NCBI RefSeq assembly: GCF_014489415.1
Contig: NZ_CP060822.1
Location: 3,581,501-3,645,500, forward strand
DNA from: Cylindrospermopsis curvispora GIHE-G1
GTDB taxonomy: Bacteria > Cyanobacteriota > Cyanobacteriia > Cyanobacteriales > Nostocaceae
Direction: 5' to 3'
DNA length: 64,000 nt
The notes beneath the pieces are model-generated. The model searched no databases, was not told the origin of the DNA, and was given only the letters and a program-made list of their open reading frames with translations. This document shows, piece after piece, positions 26,325 through 34,463 of this stretch. The position numbers and the translations under genes were made by a program. Each line of letters opens with the position of its first letter. The first letter of the stretch is position 1.

Positions 26325-26398
26325 GGGCGTGTAGCTCAGTGGACTAGAGCACGTGGCTACGGACCACGGTGTCGGGGGTTCGAATCCCTCCTCGCCCG
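26325..26398 (+). tRNA. tRNA-Arg (anticodon ACG)
   Basis: A 74-nt cloverleaf: acceptor GGGCGTG/CTCGCCC, D arm GCTC...GAGC, anticodon stem CGTGG/CCACG with loop CTACGGA giving anticodon ACG, and T arm with TTCGAAT. One T-T mismatch occurs in the acceptor stem (sixth pair). CCA is not encoded. ACG is normally deaminated to ICG by TadA to read CGU/CGC/CGA. Confidence 0.95.
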
Positions 26399-26425
26399 TT
26401 TTGGGTACCAACCATCCCCACTTCC

Positions 26426-26459
26426 AGGATAACCGACCACGATGGTCGGTTATCCTTTT
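26426..26459 (+). terminator. Intrinsic terminator after tRNA-Arg
   Basis: A perfect 13-bp stem (AGGATAACCGACC/GGTCGGTTATCCT) with a 5-nt loop, followed by TTT. It lies 28 bp after the tRNA and abuts the stop codon of the convergent DUF2993 gene (26458), so it probably serves both directions. Confidence 0.8.
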
Positions 26460-27255
26460 AGTATCCACTTTGAGGAATGTGGTCTATTTCCGCATATCCA
26501 CTAAAAATTAACTTTTGACCTTGGGTTTCTAAACGATTTAACCGCATTTTTACCCCATCTAAATCAAACCGGTCTAGGTCCACCATCCCGTCTAAAATCG
26601 TGACCAGAGCTGCGCCTAATCTTTGAGAAATGTCTCGCTGCTCATCTGGTACCTCATCCAATTGGAATCTGGCATCTTTAAAAGAAACCCGTCTTCGTTT
26701 TTCAATACTTATACTAACTGTCATATTTAATGGTATAAGTTCGCCATTGTTAATGTCAGCTTTAGCTATAAGATGTAAGCGATTTTCAGGTAATAACTGT
26801 ATTTTAATTTCAGGAAAGGAAACCGGTTGACCGTTAGATATTTCCATTAAAGCTGGTTCAGAAAGGTTTATTAAACGCTTTTTCACCAATTCAGCCTTAA
26901 AAGCATGATTGATACCTGATTCCAATAATACTACCTGTGCCACAGCTTGTGTGGGTTGTTTTAGCTTAAGTTTGCCACTTAAAACCGAGCTAAAGTCAAT
27001 AGACACAGCATCAGTTTCAAAACACATTTCCTCTATAGCGAAGTCTCTACGGATAACTAGGCCCTGTCCACTCATCTTAAAGCTATCAATACTCCCCTGC
27101 AAAAGTTTGCTGGAAGGATAGCAACGCACAAGGACTTCTACTGACTCGCTCTGGGTAAATAAGTGGCGAATCGTTTGACTGGCAACTGTATTGAGCATTC
27201 GCTCTCCCCAGTCGCTACCTTTGGGATCTGTTAAACCAGCAAGTCCGCTTAACAT
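26458..27255 (-). CDS. DUF2993 (LmeA-like) lipid-binding-fold protein
   Basis: About 265 residues from ATG 27255 (MLSGLAGLTDPKGSDWGERMLNTVA), the usual family start. A longer reading from 27339 adds an unsupported 28 residues. DUF2993 proteins have a tubular lipid-binding (TULIP-like) fold, and the actinobacterial member LmeA acts in envelope lipid metabolism. No clear signal peptide is seen in the chosen start. The C-terminus (QGQKLIFSGYAEIDHIP) is conserved in cyanobacteria. Envelope or thylakoid lipid handling is inference. Confidence 0.8.
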   Translation of the reverse strand: MLSGLAGLTDPKGSDWGERMLNTVASQTIRHLFTQSESVEVLVRCYPSSKLLQGSIDSFKMSGQGLVIRRDFAIEEMCFETDAVSIDFSSVLSGKLKLKQPTQAVAQVVLLESGINHAFKAELVKKRLINLSEPALMEISNGQPVSFPEIKIQLLPENRLHLIAKADINNGELIPLNMTVSISIEKRRRVSFKDARFQLDEVPDEQRDISQRLGAALVTILDGMVDLDRFDLDGVKMRLNRLETQGQKLIFSGYAEIDHIPQSGY

Positions 27256-27375
27256 TAGATTCTGGGTCTCTAGAAGTTCTTTATATTTTTGTAACAAATT
27301 GTGAAGAATTATGCAAGAGATCCCCGGATTATTAATCAAAAATTCGAGTGGAGAAGGATAAAGATTGATTATTTA

Positions 27376-27975
27376 CTAGTACTTAGCCTCATCTATTTTT
27401 AAAAACCTGTTCGCACTAATGCTAGTTAGAACTCCCACTATTAACCATCCAATGCTCAAACCAAACACTTCACTTAAAAATGAACTTTTACGAGTTAAAA
27501 TACCAATTATAGATCCAATAGTAAAGCCTAGTATACAGTTAATAGCATTCACAAACACCCATGACCATTTTTGGGGAATTGATGGGGGAATAGCTAAACA
27601 GGACTGTGACAATCCAATAATTAAACCACCAATACCAGAATCAATTATACTAATTAAAACACGATTGTACAAATTGTGTGAAGATAAAACAAACCAGCCT
27701 ATTGTACCAATACCCATGATTGTAATTAGTACCCATCCTAAAACTGTTGATATAATCCAATTTAAGGGAGGAATAGTTCTTCTTAGAATATAGCTTTGGG
27801 GAATAGCGATTGCTAACCCACCAATAGCCGCATCTACAACTTCCAAGTCAGATTTTTCACCGACTTCAATTACTAGCAAACTGAGGAGGAAACTAGCTAT
27901 GGTTGTAAAACTCCATATTGATATAAAACAGAGATCTGCAAATTTGTGACTCTTAGGTGGAAGTGGTTCGATCAT
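27376..27975 (-). CDS. Multi-pass membrane protein with internal duplication
   Basis: 199 residues with five to six hydrophobic segments. Two halves look related: GGLAIAIPQSYILRRTIP (residues ~52-69) and GGLIIGLSQSCLAIPPSIPQ (~116-135), each followed by a tryptophan and a long hydrophobic segment. This GGxxxGxxQ pattern suggests an internal duplication. Similar unnamed proteins occur in filamentous cyanobacteria, some fused to kinases or NACHT proteins. Function unknown. It ends 120 bp after the start of the DUF2993 gene. Confidence 0.65.
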   Translation of the reverse strand: MIEPLPPKSHKFADLCFISIWSFTTIASFLLSLLVIEVGEKSDLEVVDAAIGGLAIAIPQSYILRRTIPPLNWIISTVLGWVLITIMGIGTIGWFVLSSHNLYNRVLISIIDSGIGGLIIGLSQSCLAIPPSIPQKWSWVFVNAINCILGFTIGSIIGILTRKSSFLSEVFGLSIGWLIVGVLTSISANRFLKIDEAKY

Positions 27976-28012
27976 TTTGATTATGCAGTGAGAGATTGTT
28001 GGCTGAAATTTT

Positions 28013-29251
28013 TCATTGTATTTTCCTGAAGAAAACAGGTCTAACAGCTGGATATTCGAGGATTTTTAAAAAAGTTCTGCGTCTTTGTTGAGGTGATTCA
28101 GGAGAGATATACCCCCAGAGACTTTCCCAGTAAAAAAAAGAAAAACCCAAAAACTGACTATCTCGTACAATTTGTACTTTTTGTTTAACACTGTGAATAT
28201 TAACAGGACTGGTTAGAGTACCTGAAGAAATACCAATACTTACAGGAATTTTTTTCAAAGCTGATTGAACCGCAGGTTTTTGAATTTCGGAAATAAAAGA
28301 TCGATTATCATCTCGATAGACCTGCAAAACTAACTCATCGACTAAATTTTGCTCGACCCAATTTTGCCAGTCTTGTAGATAGTATTTATAGGCATAATCC
28401 TGGGAATTAGGTGAAACAGATATTTTAGCTTGAGGCTTAAACTTCTTCACCTCTCCGCGAATTCTTGTCAATAAACCAGTGATTTTATTTGCCCGCCAAC
28501 TCATCCACTCAGAATTGAAAGGGTCTGAAGGAGGAATTTTGCCCAGATGTTCCTTTTGGTATAGCTTAACTGTAAATGGATCATAACCAAATTGCACAGG
28601 CATTCCAAAATGATCGTCCACTTGAATACCATCTACATCATAATTTTTAACCACTTCTAAAATTAAATCTAAAATAAAATTTTGCACTTGAGGATGTAAG
28701 GGGTTTAACCATAATTGTTGATTAAAAATGCTAGAACTGTCAATATCTTCTCGCAGATTGGCATTTAAATAATTTACGCCTTGTTGAGCATTAGTTAACC
28801 ATTCTGGATGCAATTTGGCTAAGTTGGAATTGGGTGGAGTCATGAATCCATATTCAAACCAGGGAATTACAGTTAAATTCTTCTTTTTTCCCAGTTTAAC
28901 TATTTTTGTTAAAACATCAGCTCCTCCATGCATAAAATTTAAGAATGGCTCGGTAATATCACCTGTCACCGATTGGGCAACTTGACTTTTGTAGAAAGTG
29001 TAGCCTCGGTTCCAAACCACAGGGTAAATAGTGTTAAAATTCAGTTCTGCTAACTGATTAATAGCTCGTTCTATACCCCAGGGAACAAAAAGTACTCCAC
29101 TGGCCACATTGGTTAACCAAACTCCTCGTATTTCTGTTAATACGAGATTATTTGTTGTTTTTAAATGGATGGAAGTCGAAGCAACAGAAGACACAATAAC
29201 ACTGAATAAAAAACCTAGAGAAATGAACAAGTTGAACAAACGACTGACCAT
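28013..29251 (-). CDS. Glycoside hydrolase-like protein, GHL10 / DUF187 family
   Basis: A 412-residue secreted TIM-barrel protein. Residues 1-25 are a signal peptide (LFISLGFLFSVIVSSVAS). The domain starts at EIRGVWLTNVASGVLF and contains FNTIYPVVWNRGYTFY, VIPWFEYGF, WLNPLHPQVQNFI and VDGIQVDDHFGMP, all diagnostic of the GHL10 (PF02638) family. E. coli YngK/DigH is a glycosidase of denuded peptidoglycan in the same family, so cell-wall glycan cleavage is likely. Asp residues of VDGIQVDDHF are candidate catalytic groups. It ends 38 bp past the membrane protein start, on the same strand. Confidence 0.9.
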   Translation of the reverse strand: MVSRLFNLFISLGFLFSVIVSSVASTSIHLKTTNNLVLTEIRGVWLTNVASGVLFVPWGIERAINQLAELNFNTIYPVVWNRGYTFYKSQVAQSVTGDITEPFLNFMHGGADVLTKIVKLGKKKNLTVIPWFEYGFMTPPNSNLAKLHPEWLTNAQQGVNYLNANLREDIDSSSIFNQQLWLNPLHPQVQNFILDLILEVVKNYDVDGIQVDDHFGMPVQFGYDPFTVKLYQKEHLGKIPPSDPFNSEWMSWRANKITGLLTRIRGEVKKFKPQAKISVSPNSQDYAYKYYLQDWQNWVEQNLVDELVLQVYRDDNRSFISEIQKPAVQSALKKIPVSIGISSGTLTSPVNIHSVKQKVQIVRDSQFLGFSFFYWESLWGYISPESPQQRRRTFLKILEYPAVRPVFFRKIQ

Positions 29252-29646
29252 GATATCATTATCTTATCATCTCATGAAATTACTATGGTAACCTATGTGC
29301 GGGTGTGTTGATTTAAAAATAAGATTAATTTATAAAAAAGATTAATTTGTTAATACTCAATTTTTACTTTGCACTAACATCTATCTCCCCAACTCTATCC
29401 GTATAAGTATGGCAGTAGTTAAATATTTACCACAGATTTCAGTAGCTAACTTACGAGTATTCTTTTTACCTTAAACCAATTAAATATCTATCTTAGGATA
29501 GATGTGACGGGATAATCTAACTTGCTATGGTCATTGCTGAAACTTGCGCAAAAGTCTAGTCTTAACTTTTGCACGAGATACAAAAGCCCCCATAAAGATT
29601 AGCATTAAGTGTTAAGACTATTAGAGTTGTTTAGGAACTAATAAGT
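29252..29646. promoter_or_regulatory. Divergent intergenic region, 395 bp, no gene seen
   Basis: An AT-rich region between the leftward GHL10 gene and the rightward three-gene cassette. No long ORF, tRNA or strong hairpin was found. It must hold the promoters of both sides. A GTTAAGACTATTAG stretch at ~29610 and TTAGGAACTAATAAGT just before the cassette start are candidates, but no clear -10/-35 pair was assigned. Confidence 0.4.
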
Positions 29647-30330
29647 ATGGCTTCAAAAAAACAAGCATTACAAAGAACTTATGCTCAGACCAGACTGCTA
29701 TTGGCATTATGGGATTTAGGAGCGGGAGAGCAGAAGGTAACCAAAGGTCAATTGGGCAAGCGGATAGTCTCTAAAGGTCAGAGAATGATTGACTATCAGC
29801 AAATAATAGAACATTTGGAAGCAGATGGTGCTATTACCACCACAAAGAAAGGTGCGACGGTTAGTTATACAATCACCACACCTACAGGCGTTAATACTTT
29901 ACGTAATGGACTTTCTAATAAGGAATTTAAATTTGATAAGAACGTTGGTGCTTGGGTTGCTAATGCTTTATTGCTTTTACTACGTCAATCCCACCCAGCA
30001 CCATCAACACCGGAAATAAAAGCTAGTGAATCTACCAATAGCAAGCTTATTGTTTCCTATGAGGAATTTAAATCCGTATTATTAGAAGTTTATAGTCTTC
30101 TGGATAATCAATACAATTTTGACAACTTAGTTCCAATTTATAGACTGAGAAGGGAAATAGGAAAAAGAGTGGAGAGGGGAAAGTTCAATCAGTGGTTAGT
30201 AGAAATGCAAGCTGATGATATTTTACAGCTCATTTCCGGGGAAATACCAGATTTCACTGCTGATAAACAGGAAGACAGTATCCTTATTCCTGGAACTCAA
30301 CTGCGGTCTTACGCTAAACGGTTAGTTTAA
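29647..30330 (+). CDS. Cassette gene A: small winged-helix-like protein
   Basis: 227 residues, ATG start. The N-terminal ~75 residues (ALWDLGAGEQKVTKGQLGKRI, IIEHLEADGAITTTKKGATV) look like a winged-helix DNA-binding domain of the replication/segregation type: helices followed by a beta wing. The C-terminal part (EFKSVLLEVYSLLDNQYNFD, IYRLRREIGKRVERGKFN, WLVEMQADDILQLISGEIPD) resembles a second wHTH. I recognise no named family. It starts an apparent operon with the ATPase (83 bp) and the nuclease (22 bp). It may be the DNA-recognition subunit. Confidence 0.7.
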   Translation: MASKKQALQRTYAQTRLLLALWDLGAGEQKVTKGQLGKRIVSKGQRMIDYQQIIEHLEADGAITTTKKGATVSYTITTPTGVNTLRNGLSNKEFKFDKNVGAWVANALLLLLRQSHPAPSTPEIKASESTNSKLIVSYEEFKSVLLEVYSLLDNQYNFDNLVPIYRLRREIGKRVERGKFNQWLVEMQADDILQLISGEIPDFTADKQEDSILIPGTQLRSYAKRLV

Positions 30331-30413
30331 AATGCTTCCAACTCAATCTAACTCAATACAAGACCTTTATTTTTCTCATTGAAGTTTCCTATTGCTTAAA
30401 TATAACAGTTACA

Positions 30414-32354
30414 ATGACAAACACACCGAGTTCGCCCATAGAATCCGTCAATGCTGCTATTAATAGTCACAATCCTTTTATCAACGCGGGCATTGTTAAA
30501 GAACAGAATATTTGGGGCAAAGGATTTCCTGATGTGACAACATTAAACCAGCATGCTTTTAAAAAGATATTTGAAGCGATTGAGTTTGTTCGTCAGACAA
30601 AACATAGCCAAGATAAAATAACTTCTATTGCCATTACCGCAGGCCAAGGGGTTGGTAAAACTCATCTTTTGAGTCGAGTTCGTCATCAATTAGAAAAAGA
30701 GGGAGGTGCTTTATTTGTTTATGCAAGTGCTAATAATTATACTGATTTAAATTTAGTAAAGTATCAATTTCAACAAACCCTAGCAGATAGTTTGAGCAAA
30801 ACTGGTAGTCAAGGAGTAATGCAATGGCAAGAAGTTGCCACAGCTATGGCTAATGAAAATAGGGAGATTACTAAACCTGCTGCAGAATTAATAAAAAACT
30901 TTGATAAAACCTATAAGAAGAAGCAAGGAACTAATCAAGACTTAATGAGTGTTCTGCAAAGAATGGTAATGAAAAATAGACCCGATGCAGATCCCTATAT
31001 TCTTCGTGCTATCCTGTGGACACTGTCAGAAACGCAAGCTCCATTTGCCATTAGATGGCTATCTGGTGAAGAGTTATCTGAAGCAAATGCTCATGAGTTG
31101 GGACTACCTAATCCTAATAGAACTAATCAGGAGAGAGAAGCAGAAGCTCTGAAAAATATCCAACAAGTTCTCAATTTAGTCAGCCATTATAACTCAGTTG
31201 TCATTTGTTTTGATGAAGTAGATGTCCAAAACAACTCAACAGAAGATGGGTATCCCACAGAAAGCGTGATTGCCACTTTTGTAAAAATTCTTCATGACAC
31301 CCTAGAAAACTCAGACTTGGGAAAAGGAGTAGTTATAATTACGGTAATGTTACCAATAACATGGCGCGACAAGGTCAATTCCATCCCAGGTGGTACACCC
31401 GACCGAATTTCTAAGTTTACTCGACGAAAACCTATAGAGTTAGAACCTCTCAAGACAAACTCCATATTGGATATAGTTGCTATATGGCTTAAGGAATATT
31501 ATACCTCAAAAAATTTAATTCCCCCCCATATATTTTATCCATTTTCAGAAAGCCAACTTAAAGAATATGGTAAAAATAAACCAACTGTTAGAGAGACCTT
31601 ACAATGGTGCGCCAACAATTTTCGTGTACAAGAAGAACAGCTTCCTCAAGATCCTGCTTCTAGATTTGAACTGGCATTTGCTAGGGAAATGGCTACTGAT
31701 ATTAAAGATTATTCCGAGGATAGCGACCTGATTGCAGAAGCTCTGTATTTTGGATTTACCACTTTAAAAGGACAGGTTCTAGAACAAGTAATGATAGAAG
31801 AAATTATTGATGATGTGCAACCAAAGAGCAAAAATAAGAATTTTATCAGGTTCAAAATTGTTGGACATGAGAACGGAAAACTGGTAAAAATTGGTGTAGC
31901 AGTTGTTCAAGATACTCTTTTCACATTAAATGCTTGCTTGAAGCGTTTAAATGATTATGAAACATTTGGTTTGACTCGTGGCTGTTTGGTTCGTTCTTAT
32001 TCTAAGATAGAACAAATGAAGAAAAAATCAGAGTCCTATAAGTTACTCAATGAATTGATATCCGAAAAAGGAGGAGAAAATGTAGATCTAATCGACAATC
32101 AAATTCGACCACTCATAGCAATATTGCATATTTATCAAAAGCGAGAAAATTACCAACTAACTGAACAGGAGATTTTTGATATTATTCGCCAAAACAAAAT
32201 TACCTTTGATAATCTCTTATTGAGAGAAATTCTCAGTGACCCATCTGGAACCATGATTGAGGTCAGTGATGAAGACATTATAGAGGAATTGTTCTCTAAT
32301 TCCGATATAAATGAAGCAGAAAAAGAAGATGACTTAGCTGATCTTTTCGGTTAA
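30414..32354 (+). CDS. Cassette gene B: P-loop ATPase
   Basis: A 646-residue STAND/ORC-like AAA+ ATPase. Walker A is GQGVGKTH (residues ~78-85), Walker B is VVICFDEVDVQ (~262-272), and GGTPDRISKFTR (~323) resembles the sensor/arginine-finger region. The C-terminal half (FIRFKIVGHENGKLVKIGVA, VAVVQDTLFTLNACLKRL, RGCLVRSYSK) looks like a nuclease-fold-derived domain lacking the usual ExK. The acidic C-terminus ends EDDLADLFG. The layout suggests a DNA-sensing or loading ATPase. No named system was recognised. Confidence 0.78.
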   Translation: MTNTPSSPIESVNAAINSHNPFINAGIVKEQNIWGKGFPDVTTLNQHAFKKIFEAIEFVRQTKHSQDKITSIAITAGQGVGKTHLLSRVRHQLEKEGGALFVYASANNYTDLNLVKYQFQQTLADSLSKTGSQGVMQWQEVATAMANENREITKPAAELIKNFDKTYKKKQGTNQDLMSVLQRMVMKNRPDADPYILRAILWTLSETQAPFAIRWLSGEELSEANAHELGLPNPNRTNQEREAEALKNIQQVLNLVSHYNSVVICFDEVDVQNNSTEDGYPTESVIATFVKILHDTLENSDLGKGVVIITVMLPITWRDKVNSIPGGTPDRISKFTRRKPIELEPLKTNSILDIVAIWLKEYYTSKNLIPPHIFYPFSESQLKEYGKNKPTVRETLQWCANNFRVQEEQLPQDPASRFELAFAREMATDIKDYSEDSDLIAEALYFGFTTLKGQVLEQVMIEEIIDDVQPKSKNKNFIRFKIVGHENGKLVKIGVAVVQDTLFTLNACLKRLNDYETFGLTRGCLVRSYSKIEQMKKKSESYKLLNELISEKGGENVDLIDNQIRPLIAILHIYQKRENYQLTEQEIFDIIRQNKITFDNLLLREILSDPSGTMIEVSDEDIIEELFSNSDINEAEKEDDLADLFG

Positions 32355-32376
32355 AATTGCTTAGTATTAATGAATT

Positions 32377-33813
32377 ATGAGTAAATCTATCTTAATTTAT
32401 AATGCCCTGTGCTTACCAGATATTGATATTGAACACCTAATACAAGGACGAATTATTAGTGTTATACCACAGAAGTTACTAATGGCTAGTGGACAGGCTT
32501 TTGCTTTGTTTCCAGCTAGTCTGAATGGGATTCCTGATATTAGAAAACCAGATTCTCAAGAAGTTTTAATAAAATGCTGGGCTAGATGTCAAGGTTGTCA
32601 AATTATTGATAAAACCGGTCCTTTAGATATTCTAGCTCAGTTAACCATACGGGAACCAGAATTTTTTCGGCAAATACTAGAAAAACGTCCCCATTTTTTT
32701 CTAGCTCATTTACGGGTTTACTATTTAGATACATTTGTGAAAGTTAAAACATTCCCCAACATTGAGCAAAAGCTGGGAAAATTCATACCTTTAGATAATA
32801 TATATACGTCAGAAAATCAACCTGTATTAGATGATTATGTGTTTCTTCAACGTCAGAAACAACTAGAAAATCGCCAACCTTCTTTATACCCTCAAATAGA
32901 AAAGCTAGATAGTCTTTTATCATCCTTCATGAAAAGTAACCCAGAATTTCCTGTCTACCAGCAATTACAACAGGAAATTAGAGAATTTCTAGGATGGAGT
33001 ACTGTTAAACAGAAAAAGACTGCAAATTCTCATTTAGATTGGATCAAAAGTATTTCCTTTTTAGCAGATAGAAGTATAGAACTAGAAGAGAGGAAAAGTA
33101 ACTATCAAGCAGGTACAGACTTTGAGAATATTTGTCGGCGAGGTTTAGAATTTTTGGGATTTAGAGTAGAAAATAGCTATAAAGGAGGGGTAGGAGGTTT
33201 AGATTTATATTGTTCTGAGCCTTTCTCCTTAGTCTGTGAATGTAAGTCCGGTAAAAGTATTCCAGACCGTGCAGTAGAAGAATTAGATAGAATAGCTAAA
33301 AGACACTTACAAGAAAATTATTTACAAGCAGTACGTTTAATTATTGGACCCGGTGATCCTACTAAACAGTTACAACAATCCTTGATCAAATCTGCCAAAA
33401 TTTCTAAAACCAGTATTATTAAAGCTATGACACTGCAAAAATTAGTGCAATTAAAAGCTGTATATCCAGGTGCAGTAAATCTCGTAGAATTAAAAGAATA
33501 TTTAGAACCTGGTCAAATAGATGATGGAATTGATGAATATATAAAAAAAGTAGAGAAGGAGATCAAGATACGGTCCCATCTTGTGAAACTAGTCAAGGAG
33601 TACTTGCGCAATTCAGGACTAGAATTCACAGTAGTAGGTAATTTACATGGTGCTTACTTTGGTACACCTTCATCAGTCCCATTAAAACTCGAAGATATGC
33701 ACGAGATATTGATAGAACTATCATCGCCTTTGACGGGCTATTTGGGCAGAAAAAAAGGCGCAGATTGGAAAAATGATCAGTTTTATTATCTCCGTGATCT
33801 AACTATACCATAA
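32377..33813 (+). CDS. Cassette gene C: PD-(D/E)XK restriction-endonuclease-like protein
   Basis: A 478-residue protein. The N-terminal ~230 residues match no family I recognise. Residues ~245-330 form a Mrr/RecB-like nuclease core: GTDFENICRRGLEFLGFRVE, then GGVGGLDLYC (catalytic Asp), CECKSGK (ExK) and a following helix with RAVEELDRIAKRHL. All PD-(D/E)XK catalytic positions are kept, so it is likely active. It begins 22 bp after the ATPase gene. Together they make a DNA-recognition, ATPase and nuclease set. Confidence 0.8.
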   Translation: MSKSILIYNALCLPDIDIEHLIQGRIISVIPQKLLMASGQAFALFPASLNGIPDIRKPDSQEVLIKCWARCQGCQIIDKTGPLDILAQLTIREPEFFRQILEKRPHFFLAHLRVYYLDTFVKVKTFPNIEQKLGKFIPLDNIYTSENQPVLDDYVFLQRQKQLENRQPSLYPQIEKLDSLLSSFMKSNPEFPVYQQLQQEIREFLGWSTVKQKKTANSHLDWIKSISFLADRSIELEERKSNYQAGTDFENICRRGLEFLGFRVENSYKGGVGGLDLYCSEPFSLVCECKSGKSIPDRAVEELDRIAKRHLQENYLQAVRLIIGPGDPTKQLQQSLIKSAKISKTSIIKAMTLQKLVQLKAVYPGAVNLVELKEYLEPGQIDDGIDEYIKKVEKEIKIRSHLVKLVKEYLRNSGLEFTVVGNLHGAYFGTPSSVPLKLEDMHEILIELSSPLTGYLGRKKGADWKNDQFYYLRDLTIP

Positions 33814-33936
33814 TACCATAATTTGGATAATAGAGTTGTTGAGATTCTCGGAAGGGAATCAAGGTAAATTGTTCCATATACCTCACTCCCCGGGAATAGT
33901 TTAGTCAGGGCGATCGCCATTTTTGCTCCGTTCTTC

Positions 33937-34218
33937 TTAACTGTGATAGAAATCATCCAATCTGATTTCTTTCCAAATTTCGGAAACCTGCCAACCGGTA
34001 TTACCAACAGAATAAACTATGGGATTATCTCGCAGGGGAATGTAATTGATGTAAGAACTATCGGTTTCAATTAGGCCTGCTTCCGGAAGTAGGTCTTCCA
34101 AATTATCTGTAATATCGGGTTCAGAACTTTCTTCCTGCACCTCCGTGTTATTGAGCTGTTCCAGAAGCAACTTTTCAGATTTTTTGATTAGTCTCATATT
34201 TGATTGATCTATGGTCAT
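33937..34218 (-). CDS. Hypothetical small acidic protein
   Basis: About 93 residues from ATG 34218 (MTIDQSNMRLIKKSEKLLLE), acidic in the middle (EESSEPDITDNLEDLLPE), with a hydrophilic C-terminus. No family recognised. It lies between the nuclease gene and the S4-domain gene, on the strand of the latter. A 73-residue ORF overlapping it in another frame (33786-34007) was judged spurious. Base composition is coding-like, but support is modest. Confidence 0.4.
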   Translation of the reverse strand: MTIDQSNMRLIKKSEKLLLEQLNNTEVQEESSEPDITDNLEDLLPEAGLIETDSSYINYIPLRDNPIVYSVGNTGWQVSEIWKEIRLDDFYHS

Positions 34219-34269
34219 AGGTAATTTCAGCATCATTCCTGATTGTAGTCTGGCAAAATGGGGAAACAG

Positions 34270-34461
34270 TTAGGAAATAATATCTCCTACCTTAAAAGTT
34301 TTCCCAGTCACAGTTACTGTATCATCAACTAGTAATTTTCTCCCCCGTCGAGTTTCAATCATATCATTAACTTTCACCTCACCATTAACAATCATGATTT
34401 TAGCTTGACCACCAGTGGAGACAATGCCTAGAAATTTTAAAAACTGATCGAGTTTAATCAT
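34270..34461 (-). CDS. S4-domain RNA-binding protein (YaaA/RqcP-type)
   Basis: A 63-residue single S4 domain: IKLDQFLKFLGIVSTGGQAK, then MIVNGEVKVNDMIETRRGRKL, the conserved positively charged helix-turn surface. Such minimal S4 proteins (YaaA in Firmicutes, RqcP-like) bind structured RNA, often ribosomal or tRNA. It starts only 2 bp after the glcD stop, on the same strand, so the two are probably co-transcribed. Confidence 0.85.
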   Translation of the reverse strand: MIKLDQFLKFLGIVSTGGQAKIMIVNGEVKVNDMIETRRGRKLLVDDTVTVTGKTFKVGDIIS

Positions 34462-34463
34462 GT

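Noticed and set aside
26256-26468. 70-residue minus-strand ORF across tRNA-Arg
   Set aside because: Covers the tRNA and terminator; clearly non-coding.
29825-30019. 64-residue ORF in another frame of cassette gene A
   Set aside because: Shadow frame fully inside the gene.
33786-34007. 73-residue minus-strand ORF after the nuclease gene
   Set aside because: Overlaps the nuclease 3' end and the 93-residue ORF in another frame; no family support.
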